From Sulfurovum sp. (GTDB taxonomy: Bacteria; Campylobacterota; Campylobacteria; Campylobacterales; Sulfurovaceae), in assembly GCA_020721345.1 (NCBI GenBank), contig DYMX01000008.1:1-49546 (forward strand): a stretch of DNA of 49,546 bases. Direction: 5' to 3'. Each line of letters begins with the position of its first letter. Position 1 is the stretch's first letter. Below the pieces are notes generated by a model, which worked only from the letters and a program-made list of their open reading frames with translations, was not told the DNA's origin and searched no databases. This document shows, piece by piece, positions 18,557 to 28,108 of the stretch. A program made the position numbers and the translations under genes.

Positions 18557-19272
18557 GCCTTAACCTTTCTGAAATGATAAAAATACTCAGTATTGCCTTC
18601 TTTGCCCTGGACTTTTGATATGGCATCTATGATCTTTTGCCATCCCAACTCTTGACACTTTTGCTCAAAGCCGATTCTTGCATGCCTGATAGCATCAACA
18701 TCTGTTACCACGCCGTTGCTATCTCTTTTTATCAGCCTGCCGACTTCAAATTGCGGTTTATAAAGTAAGACTATATCGGCGTTTTTGTCTGCTAGGCGAT
18801 CTATTGCATCTATTGTCTCCAACAAAGATATAAAAGATACATCACAGCTTATAACTTCAAATCCATCATCAACTCTAAAATTTCTTATATCACAATTTTC
18901 ATGAACTTCTACTCGCTCATCTTCTCTTATACTAAAATGAAGTTGATTTGTTCCAACATCAACACATATTAGGTTTTTCACTCCGCCTTCAAGTAAGATC
19001 TGAGCAAATCCACCTGTACTTGAGCCGATATCTAGGGCTTTTTTATCTTTTAAATCCATCTTGTGTTCATCCAAAAATGCTTCCAGCTTTCTTCCTGCCC
19101 TGCTAGCGTAGAACTTTTCATTTTCCACTTCAATATCACTTGTCTCATCACACTTAACAGAAGGCTTGGCTATCTTGCCGTCAACTTTAATCTTGCCTGA
19201 CTTTATAGCCTCTAATGCCCTATTTCGGCTCTCAAAGTAGCCGTTTTCTACCAAATGTACATCAAGTCTCAT
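18553..19272 (-). CDS. tlyA: TlyA-type rRNA 2'-O-methyltransferase / hemolysin
   Basis: 239 residues. An N-terminal S4 RNA-binding domain (about 1-60, MRLDVHLVENGYFESRNRALEAIKSG) is joined to an FtsJ-like methyltransferase core with LDIGSSTGGFAQILLEGG and ICVDVGTNQLH. TlyA proteins methylate 16S and/or 23S rRNA at specific cytidines, which affects capreomycin sensitivity and, in Campylobacter, biofilm and virulence traits. It is first in the operon tlyA-ribF-cmoA, with a TATAAT box and an AGAGAGAA site upstream. Confidence 0.92.
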   Translation of the reverse strand: MRLDVHLVENGYFESRNRALEAIKSGKIKVDGKIAKPSVKCDETSDIEVENEKFYASRAGRKLEAFLDEHKMDLKDKKALDIGSSTGGFAQILLEGGVKNLICVDVGTNQLHFSIREDERVEVHENCDIRNFRVDDGFEVISCDVSFISLLETIDAIDRLADKNADIVLLYKPQFEVGRLIKRDSNGVVTDVDAIRHARIGFEQKCQELGWQKIIDAISKVQGKEGNTEYFYHFRKVKA

Positions 19273-19299
19273 ATATTCTCTCTATATTTTATTGTCATA

Positions 19300-19305
19300 A
19301 TTATA
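19300..19305 (-). promoter_or_regulatory. -10 box of the tlyA operon
   Basis: In the 46-base gap between the MFS gene and tlyA the minus strand reads TTGTATAATTATG, an extended -10 with perfect TATAAT, about 28 bases before the ATG. The core operon therefore has its own promoter beyond the accessory block. Confidence 0.5.
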
Positions 19306-19318
19306 CAATAAACCGATA

Positions 19319-20521
19319 CTAATTATATTTTTTGGTATCAGTGGCAATTTTATCTCTTAGTATAAAAGCATAAAATGCAGCCAAAAAGAATATAGCTCCT
19401 ATCATCATACTTATATGACTTAATGCCGCACCAGCGCTTGCCATTTTTCCGATAGCGTATGTCATACCGACACTCACTGCCATAAAAATCATATCATTAT
19501 ATGATATAACTCGCCCCAAATACTCATCATCGGTATTTTGCTGAAGCATATAATATGTAAATGACCATATAGAAGTGGTAAACAATCCAACAAAAAACAT
19601 TGCTATTAGCGAAAGGTGAAAGTCGTATTGCAAATAAGCCCAAATAATGATGGTAACCCCTTGAAATATCATTACCGCCCACAAATTATTCATCTTGACA
19701 TATTTTCCAAAAACAAAAGGACCTATCATTAGTGCCAAGGCTCTTGAAAAGTTTATCCAACCGATAGCAAGCGGAACAGCAATAATATATTTATAATTTT
19801 GTTTTGCAAGAAGTGTAACGATAGTATCAAATACGGTTAGCCCTACGCTTGAGTGAAGTATTATTATATGAACTATTTTTGGATTTGTCTTTATATAGCC
19901 AAAAACTTCTTTTGTGGCGCTCCAAGCACTTTGCGCTTTATTTCGTATGATTTCAATAGGCAATTTCAACATAACAAAAAAAGCTATCACATAAAATGAA
20001 AAATCTATCATAAATGTGCCGATATAACCAAAATAGTATGTGCTAAGCCCTCCTAAAGCCATACCGAAAGCAAATGTACTTGACCAAATGATACTATGAA
20101 CTTCATTTGCCTCTTTTAGCATCTCGCCTGATATAACTTTTGGCAGATAGGACATTTCTGCTGTAAATATGATAGTCCCAGCGATGGAGCGAATAAACAA
20201 AAATGTCCAAAGAAGCCAGATATACTCCAAACTATCAACCATCATAAAACATATAGTCATGCTCGTCTCGATAACCAACAATACCAAAATAAGTTTTTTA
20301 AACTCAAACCTGTCTATGATATAGCCATTGATTGGAGCAAGAACAAGGCTTGGAAGTAAAATAGCTATAAATATCATGGCTATCATATCTGCTCCGGCTC
20401 CAAGCTTCACTAGTAGTGATGCTATTGCCACATGGGAAAACACGGTACCAAAATAGCTAAGAAACTGGATAGTGGTCAAGCCTCTAGTAACTGGATTTTT
20501 AAATATTTGTGAGTATTTCAT
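19319..20521 (-). CDS. MFS transporter (EntS/MFS_3-like)
   Basis: 400 residues with about 12 hydrophobic helices. The first cytoplasmic loop reads GYIIDRFEFKK, a degenerate MFS motif A (G-x-x-x-D-R), and SIIWSSTFAFGMALGG marks helix 5. The best match by eye is the MFS_3 group that includes enterobactin exporter-type permeases. The substrate is unknown. It starts 3 bases after the toxin gene, so it is probably co-transcribed with the toxin-antitoxin pair. It forms the left end of an accessory block between tlyA and ligA. Confidence 0.8.
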   Translation of the reverse strand: MKYSQIFKNPVTRGLTTIQFLSYFGTVFSHVAIASLLVKLGAGADMIAMIFIAILLPSLVLAPINGYIIDRFEFKKLILVLLVIETSMTICFMMVDSLEYIWLLWTFLFIRSIAGTIIFTAEMSYLPKVISGEMLKEANEVHSIIWSSTFAFGMALGGLSTYYFGYIGTFMIDFSFYVIAFFVMLKLPIEIIRNKAQSAWSATKEVFGYIKTNPKIVHIIILHSSVGLTVFDTIVTLLAKQNYKYIIAVPLAIGWINFSRALALMIGPFVFGKYVKMNNLWAVMIFQGVTIIIWAYLQYDFHLSLIAMFFVGLFTTSIWSFTYYMLQQNTDDEYLGRVISYNDMIFMAVSVGMTYAIGKMASAGAALSHISMMIGAIFFLAAFYAFILRDKIATDTKKYN

Positions 20522-20524
20522 CGC

Positions 20525-20776
20525 TCAATACACTTCTTTTCTGTGGGCTATTTTGGATATTAGCATCAGATTGTTATCTTGATAAAATATCACTCTATAA
20601 TCCCCGATCCTAAGCCTGTAAGCTCCATCAAATGGGGTTTTAAGTTTTTTTATCTTTGTAACAACGGGAGTATTGGCAAACTCTTCGATACCATCAAGTA
20701 ACTCTTTGGTTATGGTTGGATTGAGTTTTTGAAGTTGTTTAACTGCTTTTGGGTCATACTCTATATCATAAGCCAA
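20525..20776 (-). CDS. RelE/ParE-family toxin
   Basis: 83 residues. The pattern YDIEYDPKAVKQLQKLNP, then LKTPFDGAYRLRIGDYRVIFYQDN and ISKIAHRKEVY at the end, is that of RelE-type mRNA interferases; the Arg pair in YRLRIGDYRV and the C-terminal HRKEVY lie where catalytic residues fall. Its start overlaps the antitoxin by 11 bases, the typical tight coupling. In related pairs the toxin blocks translation when the antitoxin is degraded. It looks intact. Confidence 0.9.
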   Translation of the reverse strand: MAYDIEYDPKAVKQLQKLNPTITKELLDGIEEFANTPVVTKIKKLKTPFDGAYRLRIGDYRVIFYQDNNLMLISKIAHRKEVY

Positions 20777-20981
20777 GCGATTTTCTCACATCACTATGTT
20801 TTATAGTTTTTAGAGTTCCCATTTTGTACTCAGTGACTGTTTTTGTTACAGCACTCATATCAAAATAATCCTGCAAAGCTTCTCTGATGATCTGAGTTTT
20901 TTTCTTGCCACTCTCAAGTGCCATAGTATCTATCTCATCAATTAGCGACTCTTCTAATGTTATGGTCATTTTTTTGGTCAT
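20766..20981 (-). CDS. Ribbon-helix-helix (CopG-like) antitoxin
   Basis: 71 residues. The N-terminal ribbon-helix-helix motif MTITLEESLIDEIDTMALESG and KKTQIIREALQDYF binds DNA as a dimer; the C-terminal tail probably wraps the toxin. I place the start at the ATG at 20981, with AAAGGTAG before it. An upstream in-frame ATG at 21017 would overlap the -10 box and operator repeats, so it should not be in the transcript. It pairs with the RelE toxin that follows and probably represses its own promoter. Confidence 0.88.
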   Translation of the reverse strand: MTKKMTITLEESLIDEIDTMALESGKKKTQIIREALQDYFDMSAVTKTVTEYKMGTLKTIKHSDVRKSLGL

Positions 20982-21000
20982 CACGCTACCTTTTGTAAAT

Positions 21001-21036
21001 TTACCATACTTTACCATACTTTTTTATTTTTGTCAA
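21001..21036 (-). promoter_or_regulatory. Promoter and tandem-repeat operator of the toxin-antitoxin operon
   Basis: Minus strand: a perfect TTGACA (21031-21036), 17 bases, then TAAAGT (21008-21013) as a -10. Two exact adjacent 10-base repeats, AGTATGGTAA on the minus strand (21011-21020 and 21001-21010), cover the -10 box. Ten-base spacing is one helical turn, as expected for side-by-side ribbon-helix-helix dimers. Transcription would begin near 21001, about 20 bases before the chosen ATG. Confidence 0.65.
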
Positions 21037-21048
21037 ATATTTGTGAAC

Positions 21049-21957
21049 TTATGCATAAATAATTTCTTTTGAAAATTTATCCAAGCTAAAATTTAATGGA
21101 TTATAATCTTTTATAGTTGGTTGAATTGTAATATCACTAAAAAATAATATCTCTTTACCTTCTCTGCTTTCGTAGGCTGTATGTTTAAAAGAGAACTCTT
21201 TTTTTAAATATTCACTATATAGCTCTTGAATTTGAGGAACATTGTCGTATGAAACTATCCATTTTATATTTTTGATTGATTTTATTTTTTCACTAACTTG
21301 CTTATGGCTTTCATCTTCGTAATGATTCATATAAAGTGTGCTTGCTTTGAGATAATATGGTGGATCAAAGTAAAAAATTACATTACTATTTTCAGACTCA
21401 TTTTGAATCATATCGATTAACTCCAAGGCATCTTTATTAAAAAGCCTTATTTGCTTTTTCATTTTTGATATTTTTTTAATCCTATCTATCAAATCCTTTT
21501 TATTAAATCTACAATCCATGAGATAATTACCATTTTGCTCCTTACCACCCATTATACCAGCATTAATTATCCCGGAACGATTAGTTCTGTTAAGATAAAA
21601 TGTAGAAAATCCTAGCGCGAGCAAATCGTCTGTATTTTTATTTTTTTGAACCTCTTTTTGTTTTCTCCATTCTTCTATAGTAAGTTCTGCATTTTCTATG
21701 ATTTCACATAATTGTTTTGTTTTGTTTAATACACTATGCCAAAAAGCATATATTGCCCTATCTTTATCATTGATGGTTATTTTCTCTACAAAGCCCTCCA
21801 TCAAAAGAAACAATGCTACAGAAGCTCCACCAGAATAAGGCTCTACATAATGCCCATTAATGTCATTGTCTATACATACCTTTGCAATAAAAGCAGATAA
21901 TTTATTTTTGCCGCCAGGGTATCTAAGTGGGGAATAATTTTTTTTAGCCATTTGCAT
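21049..21957 (-). CDS. Dam-like (D12 class) DNA N6-adenine methyltransferase
   Basis: 302 residues. Class-defining motifs appear in order: LRYPGGKNKL (11-20), the motif X/SAM region; YVEPYSGGASVAL (37-49), motif I; and FYFDPPYYLK with DPPY at 198-201, motif IV. This is the alpha class that includes Dam and M.EcoRV. Its start overlaps the upstream ATPase gene by 14 bases (a second ATG at 21951 also overlaps), so expression is coupled. It probably marks host DNA for a system whose effector is the ATPase. A solitary regulatory Dam is less likely given this coupling. Confidence 0.9.
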   Translation of the reverse strand: MQMAKKNYSPLRYPGGKNKLSAFIAKVCIDNDINGHYVEPYSGGASVALFLLMEGFVEKITINDKDRAIYAFWHSVLNKTKQLCEIIENAELTIEEWRKQKEVQKNKNTDDLLALGFSTFYLNRTNRSGIINAGIMGGKEQNGNYLMDCRFNKKDLIDRIKKISKMKKQIRLFNKDALELIDMIQNESENSNVIFYFDPPYYLKASTLYMNHYEDESHKQVSEKIKSIKNIKWIVSYDNVPQIQELYSEYLKKEFSFKHTAYESREGKEILFFSDITIQPTIKDYNPLNFSLDKFSKEIIYA

Positions 21958-23629
21958 CCATTTTAGGCCATGAAGAGATATCTATATTAACAGACTTTCC
22001 ATTTTTGTAAAACAAAATTTGAAGATTTTTAAAAAATCCATCAATTCCTGATTCATTTTGTTTTATCCAATATCCAAACAGCCTGCGCATGAAACCAATA
22101 TTATTGTTAAAAAGTTTTTTATATTCTTCTCTCAGAAATCCGCCTATACTTTCTCCATTTGTTTGTTTAGTGTTACATTTTTCATTTATTTTATTATATT
22201 CATCAATTAATATTCCACGAATAGCATCACTTGTAAAACCATTTTGAATATTGGTTAAATCATCCCAAAAATCAGATGAAGACCCTACTAAATTTTTTGC
22301 AAATTCAAATAGAAATTTTTCTGGAGAATCTTGACCAGGCAATACCAAAATATTATTATTTAGTTCTTGACTTGAATGCTTATCCCCATCTAATATACAA
22401 ATTGACCATTTAAAATTATCAATTGTTTTATTTTTAAACATGTTTTTTAAATTTTCACTACCTATGCTTATATCTTCTACAATATATAAAAAATTTCTTA
22501 CTTTACTAAATCCATCTTTATCTTTACCACAAAAATAGTCAAATAATATCTCTAATAACAATCTTGCTTCTGCATCTTCGGTAAAAATAGGTATTTTTTT
22601 AGGAGTAAATATATCACTATTATCGGTTGTTACATTTAAAAGCAATCGGTTGATTGTTGCCATATCAACCTTCTCTAATGTTGTAATGCCGCTTGGTTTA
22701 TTAATAAAATATAAAATATTTTCTTTTAACGACAAAGCATATTCGATTAATGTCAAACTATGTGTTGTAAAAAATATTTGTATTTGATATTGTCTAGAGT
22801 ATTGCTGAAGCAATAATAGTAATTTTAGTTGAAAAGCCGGATGAAGTGTAGCATCTACTTCATCAATTAAAAGAATGCTTGATTTATTAAATACTTCATA
22901 ATAATAACGTAAAGACACTAATGCCGTGAGTATGATGTACAAATTATCTTGACCTGCTGAAATTGTATTTGAATCTATGCCATCATCATTTGTTGAAAAG
23001 TCTGACTTGTGTTTTACATTACCCATTTTTTGATGCGAAACATTTGAAATTTGTAAACCGGTAAAACCTTTAAATAAATCATTTATTATAATTTGATATT
23101 CATCTTTTAATTTTTTAGTAATTTTTTTTACTGATTCTTCATCTTGAAATTCTCCAAATGAAACAAGCCTGCTTAACCCAAGATAAACAATAGGGCAAAA
23201 TGGTAAAGAGTTGCTTGTACCCTGCAAATACTTTGGAACTAGCCTGTATCTAAAACTATTCTGCAAACTAGCTTTTGTGGCATTATGTCGTCTAAAGTCT
23301 AATGAATACGGAGGTTCATATGTCACCGAATAGAGTGAGCCAGTTACATCTTTTGCGGGGTTGTTATACCTCTTGTCACCTTTTGTTAATTTCTCTATTT
23401 TTGGATTGAAAATATGGTTTATATTTTTTATTTGGTCTAAACAGCCTTTTTGCTCATTTGATAAGTCTTGACTTTTTGTAGGTTCTTGAAAAGAATTACT
23501 AACTAAATATAACAATGAACTTTTACCTGTACCATTTTGCCCTGAAATAATATTAAGTTTATCTGTTGAAAATGTAAATTCCATATCTTGAAATTTTTTA
23601 TATTTAATGAACTTAATACTTTTAATCAT
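21944..23629 (-). CDS. OLD-like AAA/ABC-type ATPase with a C-terminal TOPRIM-like domain
   Basis: 561 residues. The N-terminal ABC/SMC-like ATPase has Walker A GQNGTGKSS (30-38), a signature-like TISAGQDNL (222-230), Walker B with D-loop ILLIDEVDATLHP (252-264) and a switch His290 in FFTTHS. Beyond about 345 comes a TOPRIM-like pattern: Glu351 in IFTEDAEAR, then Asp414 and Asp416 in CILDGDKHS, then LPGQDSPEKFLFEF. This layout is that of OLD-family nucleases and related defence ATPases. It has its own TATAAT box and an AAGGAAG site, and is coupled to the Dam-like methylase. Confidence 0.82.
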   Translation of the reverse strand: MIKSIKFIKYKKFQDMEFTFSTDKLNIISGQNGTGKSSLLYLVSNSFQEPTKSQDLSNEQKGCLDQIKNINHIFNPKIEKLTKGDKRYNNPAKDVTGSLYSVTYEPPYSLDFRRHNATKASLQNSFRYRLVPKYLQGTSNSLPFCPIVYLGLSRLVSFGEFQDEESVKKITKKLKDEYQIIINDLFKGFTGLQISNVSHQKMGNVKHKSDFSTNDDGIDSNTISAGQDNLYIILTALVSLRYYYEVFNKSSILLIDEVDATLHPAFQLKLLLLLQQYSRQYQIQIFFTTHSLTLIEYALSLKENILYFINKPSGITTLEKVDMATINRLLLNVTTDNSDIFTPKKIPIFTEDAEARLLLEILFDYFCGKDKDGFSKVRNFLYIVEDISIGSENLKNMFKNKTIDNFKWSICILDGDKHSSQELNNNILVLPGQDSPEKFLFEFAKNLVGSSSDFWDDLTNIQNGFTSDAIRGILIDEYNKINEKCNTKQTNGESIGGFLREEYKKLFNNNIGFMRRLFGYWIKQNESGIDGFFKNLQILFYKNGKSVNIDISSWPKMDANG

Positions 23630-23658
23630 AAAACTTCCTTTTAAATGTAAATTTTAAC

Positions 23659-23664
23659 ATTATA
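23659..23664 (-). promoter_or_regulatory. -10 box of the ATPase-methylase operon
   Basis: In the 54-base gap after ligA the minus strand reads GAATATAATGTT, with a perfect TATAAT about 30 bases before the ATPase ATG and an AAGGAAG ribosome site after it. No good -35 is seen. It implies the accessory pair is not dependent on the ligA transcript. Confidence 0.45.
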
Positions 23665-23683
23665 TTCATTTATTTCTCAAACT

Positions 23684-25645
<1,962 letters not shown>

Positions 25646-26287
25646 TCAAAACTTATCTTTAAACTCTTTTTTCCACGGCTCATAAAATTTTGGGAGTCCA
25701 AAAAGATCCAATAGCGCAATTGGTCTTGCAAAAAATTCCCTCGCTATCATATTTGCGCTTGCGCTGCTGCCCTCGTTTTCCGGAGCAACAAATCCTATTG
25801 CCTTGTCTCCCCTGCTGAGCGCCAAAAATATAGCGCGTTGGAGATGAAACTTTTGAGATACTATGATATAGTCATTAACCCCATAAATATCTTTTGCTCT
25901 TTTTATCGAATCAAATGTTCTTATTCCTTTTCTATCACTTTTTATATCACCCATATCCACGCCTGAGCGTATCAGATCTTTTCTCATAGTTACAGTTTCT
26001 CGGTAATATTTATCGCTCGTACTATCGCCTGAGATGAGGATCTTTTTAACTATGCCTCTTTTGTATAGCTGGGCGGCGGTTTTTATACGATATTTATAAA
26101 AAGGATTTATTTCGTGTTTTGTTGTGTATTTTGTAGTGCCAAGCAGTAACGCTGTTTCCTTATGAGGAACTTTATCAAAATCATCATATATCCTGCCAAA
26201 ACTTACAATATTCATAACAAAATAAATAAAAAATGGCAAAAGAAAAATAAAAATGATACTTTTAAATAAAAAACGTATTAGTTTCAA
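25646..26287 (-). CDS. SanA-like YdcF-family (DUF218) membrane-anchored protein
   Basis: 213 residues with one N-terminal membrane helix (about 5-28). The body has ALLLGTTKY, YKYRIKTAAQLYKRG, ILISGDSTSDKYY, TMRKDLIRSGVD, GIRTFDSIKRAKDI, IIVSQKFHLQRAIFLAL and a C-terminal REFFARPIALLD. This follows Escherichia coli SanA closely along the full length. SanA affects envelope permeability (vancomycin exclusion); its biochemical role is unknown. The start is TTG with AAGGGG upstream. Confidence 0.85.
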   Translation of the reverse strand: MKLIRFLFKSIIFIFLLPFFIYFVMNIVSFGRIYDDFDKVPHKETALLLGTTKYTTKHEINPFYKYRIKTAAQLYKRGIVKKILISGDSTSDKYYRETVTMRKDLIRSGVDMGDIKSDRKGIRTFDSIKRAKDIYGVNDYIIVSQKFHLQRAIFLALSRGDKAIGFVAPENEGSSASANMIAREFFARPIALLDLFGLPKFYEPWKKEFKDKF

Positions 26288-26338
26288 CTCAAACTGCCCC
26301 TTGTATAATTATAATTATATCCAAAGCCTATAAATATT

Positions 26339-27475
26339 TTATTTTATAGCCTCATAAACTCTCAAAGCTCTAATATGCTCTTTTACATCATGACATCTGA
26401 TAATATTTGCTCCATTGTCAAGCGCCTTTAGGTGAATGACAAGTGTGCCTTCGAGTCTATCAGCTATGGGCGATTTTATGATTTTATCTATCATTGATTT
26501 TCTGCTAGCGCCTATAAGTATCTCGCATCCGAATTTTTTAAAATGAGATAAATTTTTAAGAAGTGTGATATTGTGCTCCAAGTTTTTTCCAAAACCTATA
26601 CCGACATCCAAAATTATATCTTTTTTCAATAATCCAAAAGCCTCGCACTTGCTTATTCTCTCTTCAAAAAAGTCGCTCACCTCTGCTGTTACGTCATCAT
26701 AATGCGGATTTTGCTGCATTGTTTGAGGATTGCCTTGCATATGCATAATGCATATTTTGGCATTGTGCTTAAGCGCTAATTTGACAACTTCATCATTACT
26801 TGCTCCGGTAATGTCGTTTACTATACTAAAACCGCAATTCAATGCATACTCAATGACGCTAGGCGTATAGCTATCTATGCTAAAAAGAGCTTTTTCATAA
26901 AGCTTGGAACTTTTTATCGTATCGCATATATCTTTGATTCTTTGCATTTCGTCTTGAGGAGTTACCGGAAGTGAGTTAGGGCGAGAAGATACGGCGCCTA
27001 TATCGATGATATCAGCACCGTTTTCTATCATCTGCTCTATGGCTTTAACGGCACTCTTGGCTTCATATCTGCTTTTGTCGTAAAAACTATCATCGTTAGC
27101 ATTGATAATGCCCATAATCCTATTTGGAAACTTATGGTCCACTAAAAACTCTTTTAGTTTTCTAGCAACACTCTTGAGCCCGAACGGCTGAGCAAGCTCT
27201 TTGGTTGATAGTATCTCTAAATGCTTTTTTGAAGCGATCAGCAAGCAGTCATAGTGACTTTTTTTGCACAATATAACGCCCCCGGGAACCGCAAGTTCTG
27301 CCCCAATACTAAGCGCGTCTTGTTTTAGAATATTAACTGCCGGTGTTTTTAGATTTTTGATAAAAATATGAAAAAGATCCATTTTTTTTGAGATGATCTC
27401 AACTCCACCGCTTTCAACCCCCAGAGTTTTTAAAAAATCTTTTTTATTTTCTATATTGATCCTATAAAGATTCAT
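26339..27475 (-). CDS. folP: Dihydropteroate synthase with N-terminal extension
   Basis: 378 residues. It condenses 4-aminobenzoate with the pterin pyrophosphate in folate synthesis and is the sulfonamide target. About 110 extra N-terminal residues precede the TIM barrel, which I recall from other Campylobacterota. The first loop reads IMGIINANDDSFYD where most enzymes have NVTPDSFSDGG; the second signature is IENGADIIDIGAVSSRPNS. Later motifs include DSYTPSVIEYAL, VNDITG, HMQGNPQTMQ, DVGIGFGK and LIGASRKSMI. It lies 9 bases after holB. Confidence 0.93.
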   Translation of the reverse strand: MNLYRINIENKKDFLKTLGVESGGVEIISKKMDLFHIFIKNLKTPAVNILKQDALSIGAELAVPGGVILCKKSHYDCLLIASKKHLEILSTKELAQPFGLKSVARKLKEFLVDHKFPNRIMGIINANDDSFYDKSRYEAKSAVKAIEQMIENGADIIDIGAVSSRPNSLPVTPQDEMQRIKDICDTIKSSKLYEKALFSIDSYTPSVIEYALNCGFSIVNDITGASNDEVVKLALKHNAKICIMHMQGNPQTMQQNPHYDDVTAEVSDFFEERISKCEAFGLLKKDIILDVGIGFGKNLEHNITLLKNLSHFKKFGCEILIGASRKSMIDKIIKSPIADRLEGTLVIHLKALDNGANIIRCHDVKEHIRALRVYEAIK

Positions 27476-27484
27476 CTGTACTCC

Positions 27485-28108
27485 TTATCTCTCTATCTTC
27501 TTTTTGTTTGCCAATAGCTTTAGCAAGACGGCAGATAAGATAAATTGTGAATTTGAACCCATATTTAAAGCTTTTATAGACTTTGAAAAAAGCTCTAATG
27601 CTTTATAGTCAAATTTATACCTATTGCTTTTTAATGCTTTTTCTACGATCGCCTGCACTATCTGCTGCATTTCATTAAAAGTGGTTTTTTGATGGAGTTT
27701 TATAAAATCATACACATTTTGAAGCGTCATATTTTCAACATTCAATCCAAGCTCATAGGAACTATTCTTATTTGTTATCACAGACATTGGAAGTCTTGAT
27801 TTTATCGTATCGAGTATCATTGCTTTTTGATTTGCTAAAATTATAAATATAATATTTTTTGGCGGCTCTTCTAGTATTTTTAGAAGTTTGTTTTGGACGA
27901 TATCGCTAAACTTTTTTGCCGCCATAATGATAACAACCTCATCGCTACTGGCGATAGAAGCTTTTTCTATGACATATTTTACATCTTCAACTAAAAAATT
28001 ATCATCTTTGATGATGCGAATGAATCTTTGGTTTTTTTTAACGCTTTCAAGCTTGGCTATTGTATGCTCAAAATCATCACATATAATAACCTGACTTTGT
28101 ATCATCAT
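27485..28108 (-). CDS. holB: DNA polymerase III delta-prime subunit, short form
   Basis: 207 residues, against about 330 in Escherichia coli. It retains the clamp-loader core NKLLKILEEPPKNIIFIILAN and a DTIKSRLP motif in place of SRC, but has no Walker A and an abbreviated N-terminal ATPase domain. I recall short HolB in Helicobacter and Campylobacter at this locus. It is part of the clamp loader in those models. It overlaps hobA by 4 bases, and a second ATG follows the first. Confidence 0.85.
   Translation of the reverse strand: MMIQSQVIICDDFEHTIAKLESVKKNQRFIRIIKDDNFLVEDVKYVIEKASIASSDEVVIIMAAKKFSDIVQNKLLKILEEPPKNIIFIILANQKAMILDTIKSRLPMSVITNKNSSYELGLNVENMTLQNVYDFIKLHQKTTFNEMQQIVQAIVEKALKSNRYKFDYKALELFSKSIKALNMGSNSQFILSAVLLKLLANKKKIER

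Noticed and set aside
20982-21017. Upstream in-frame ATG that would lengthen the antitoxin by 12 residues
   Set aside because: It falls within the operator repeats and upstream of the -10 box, while the ATG at 20981 has a good AAAGGTAG site.
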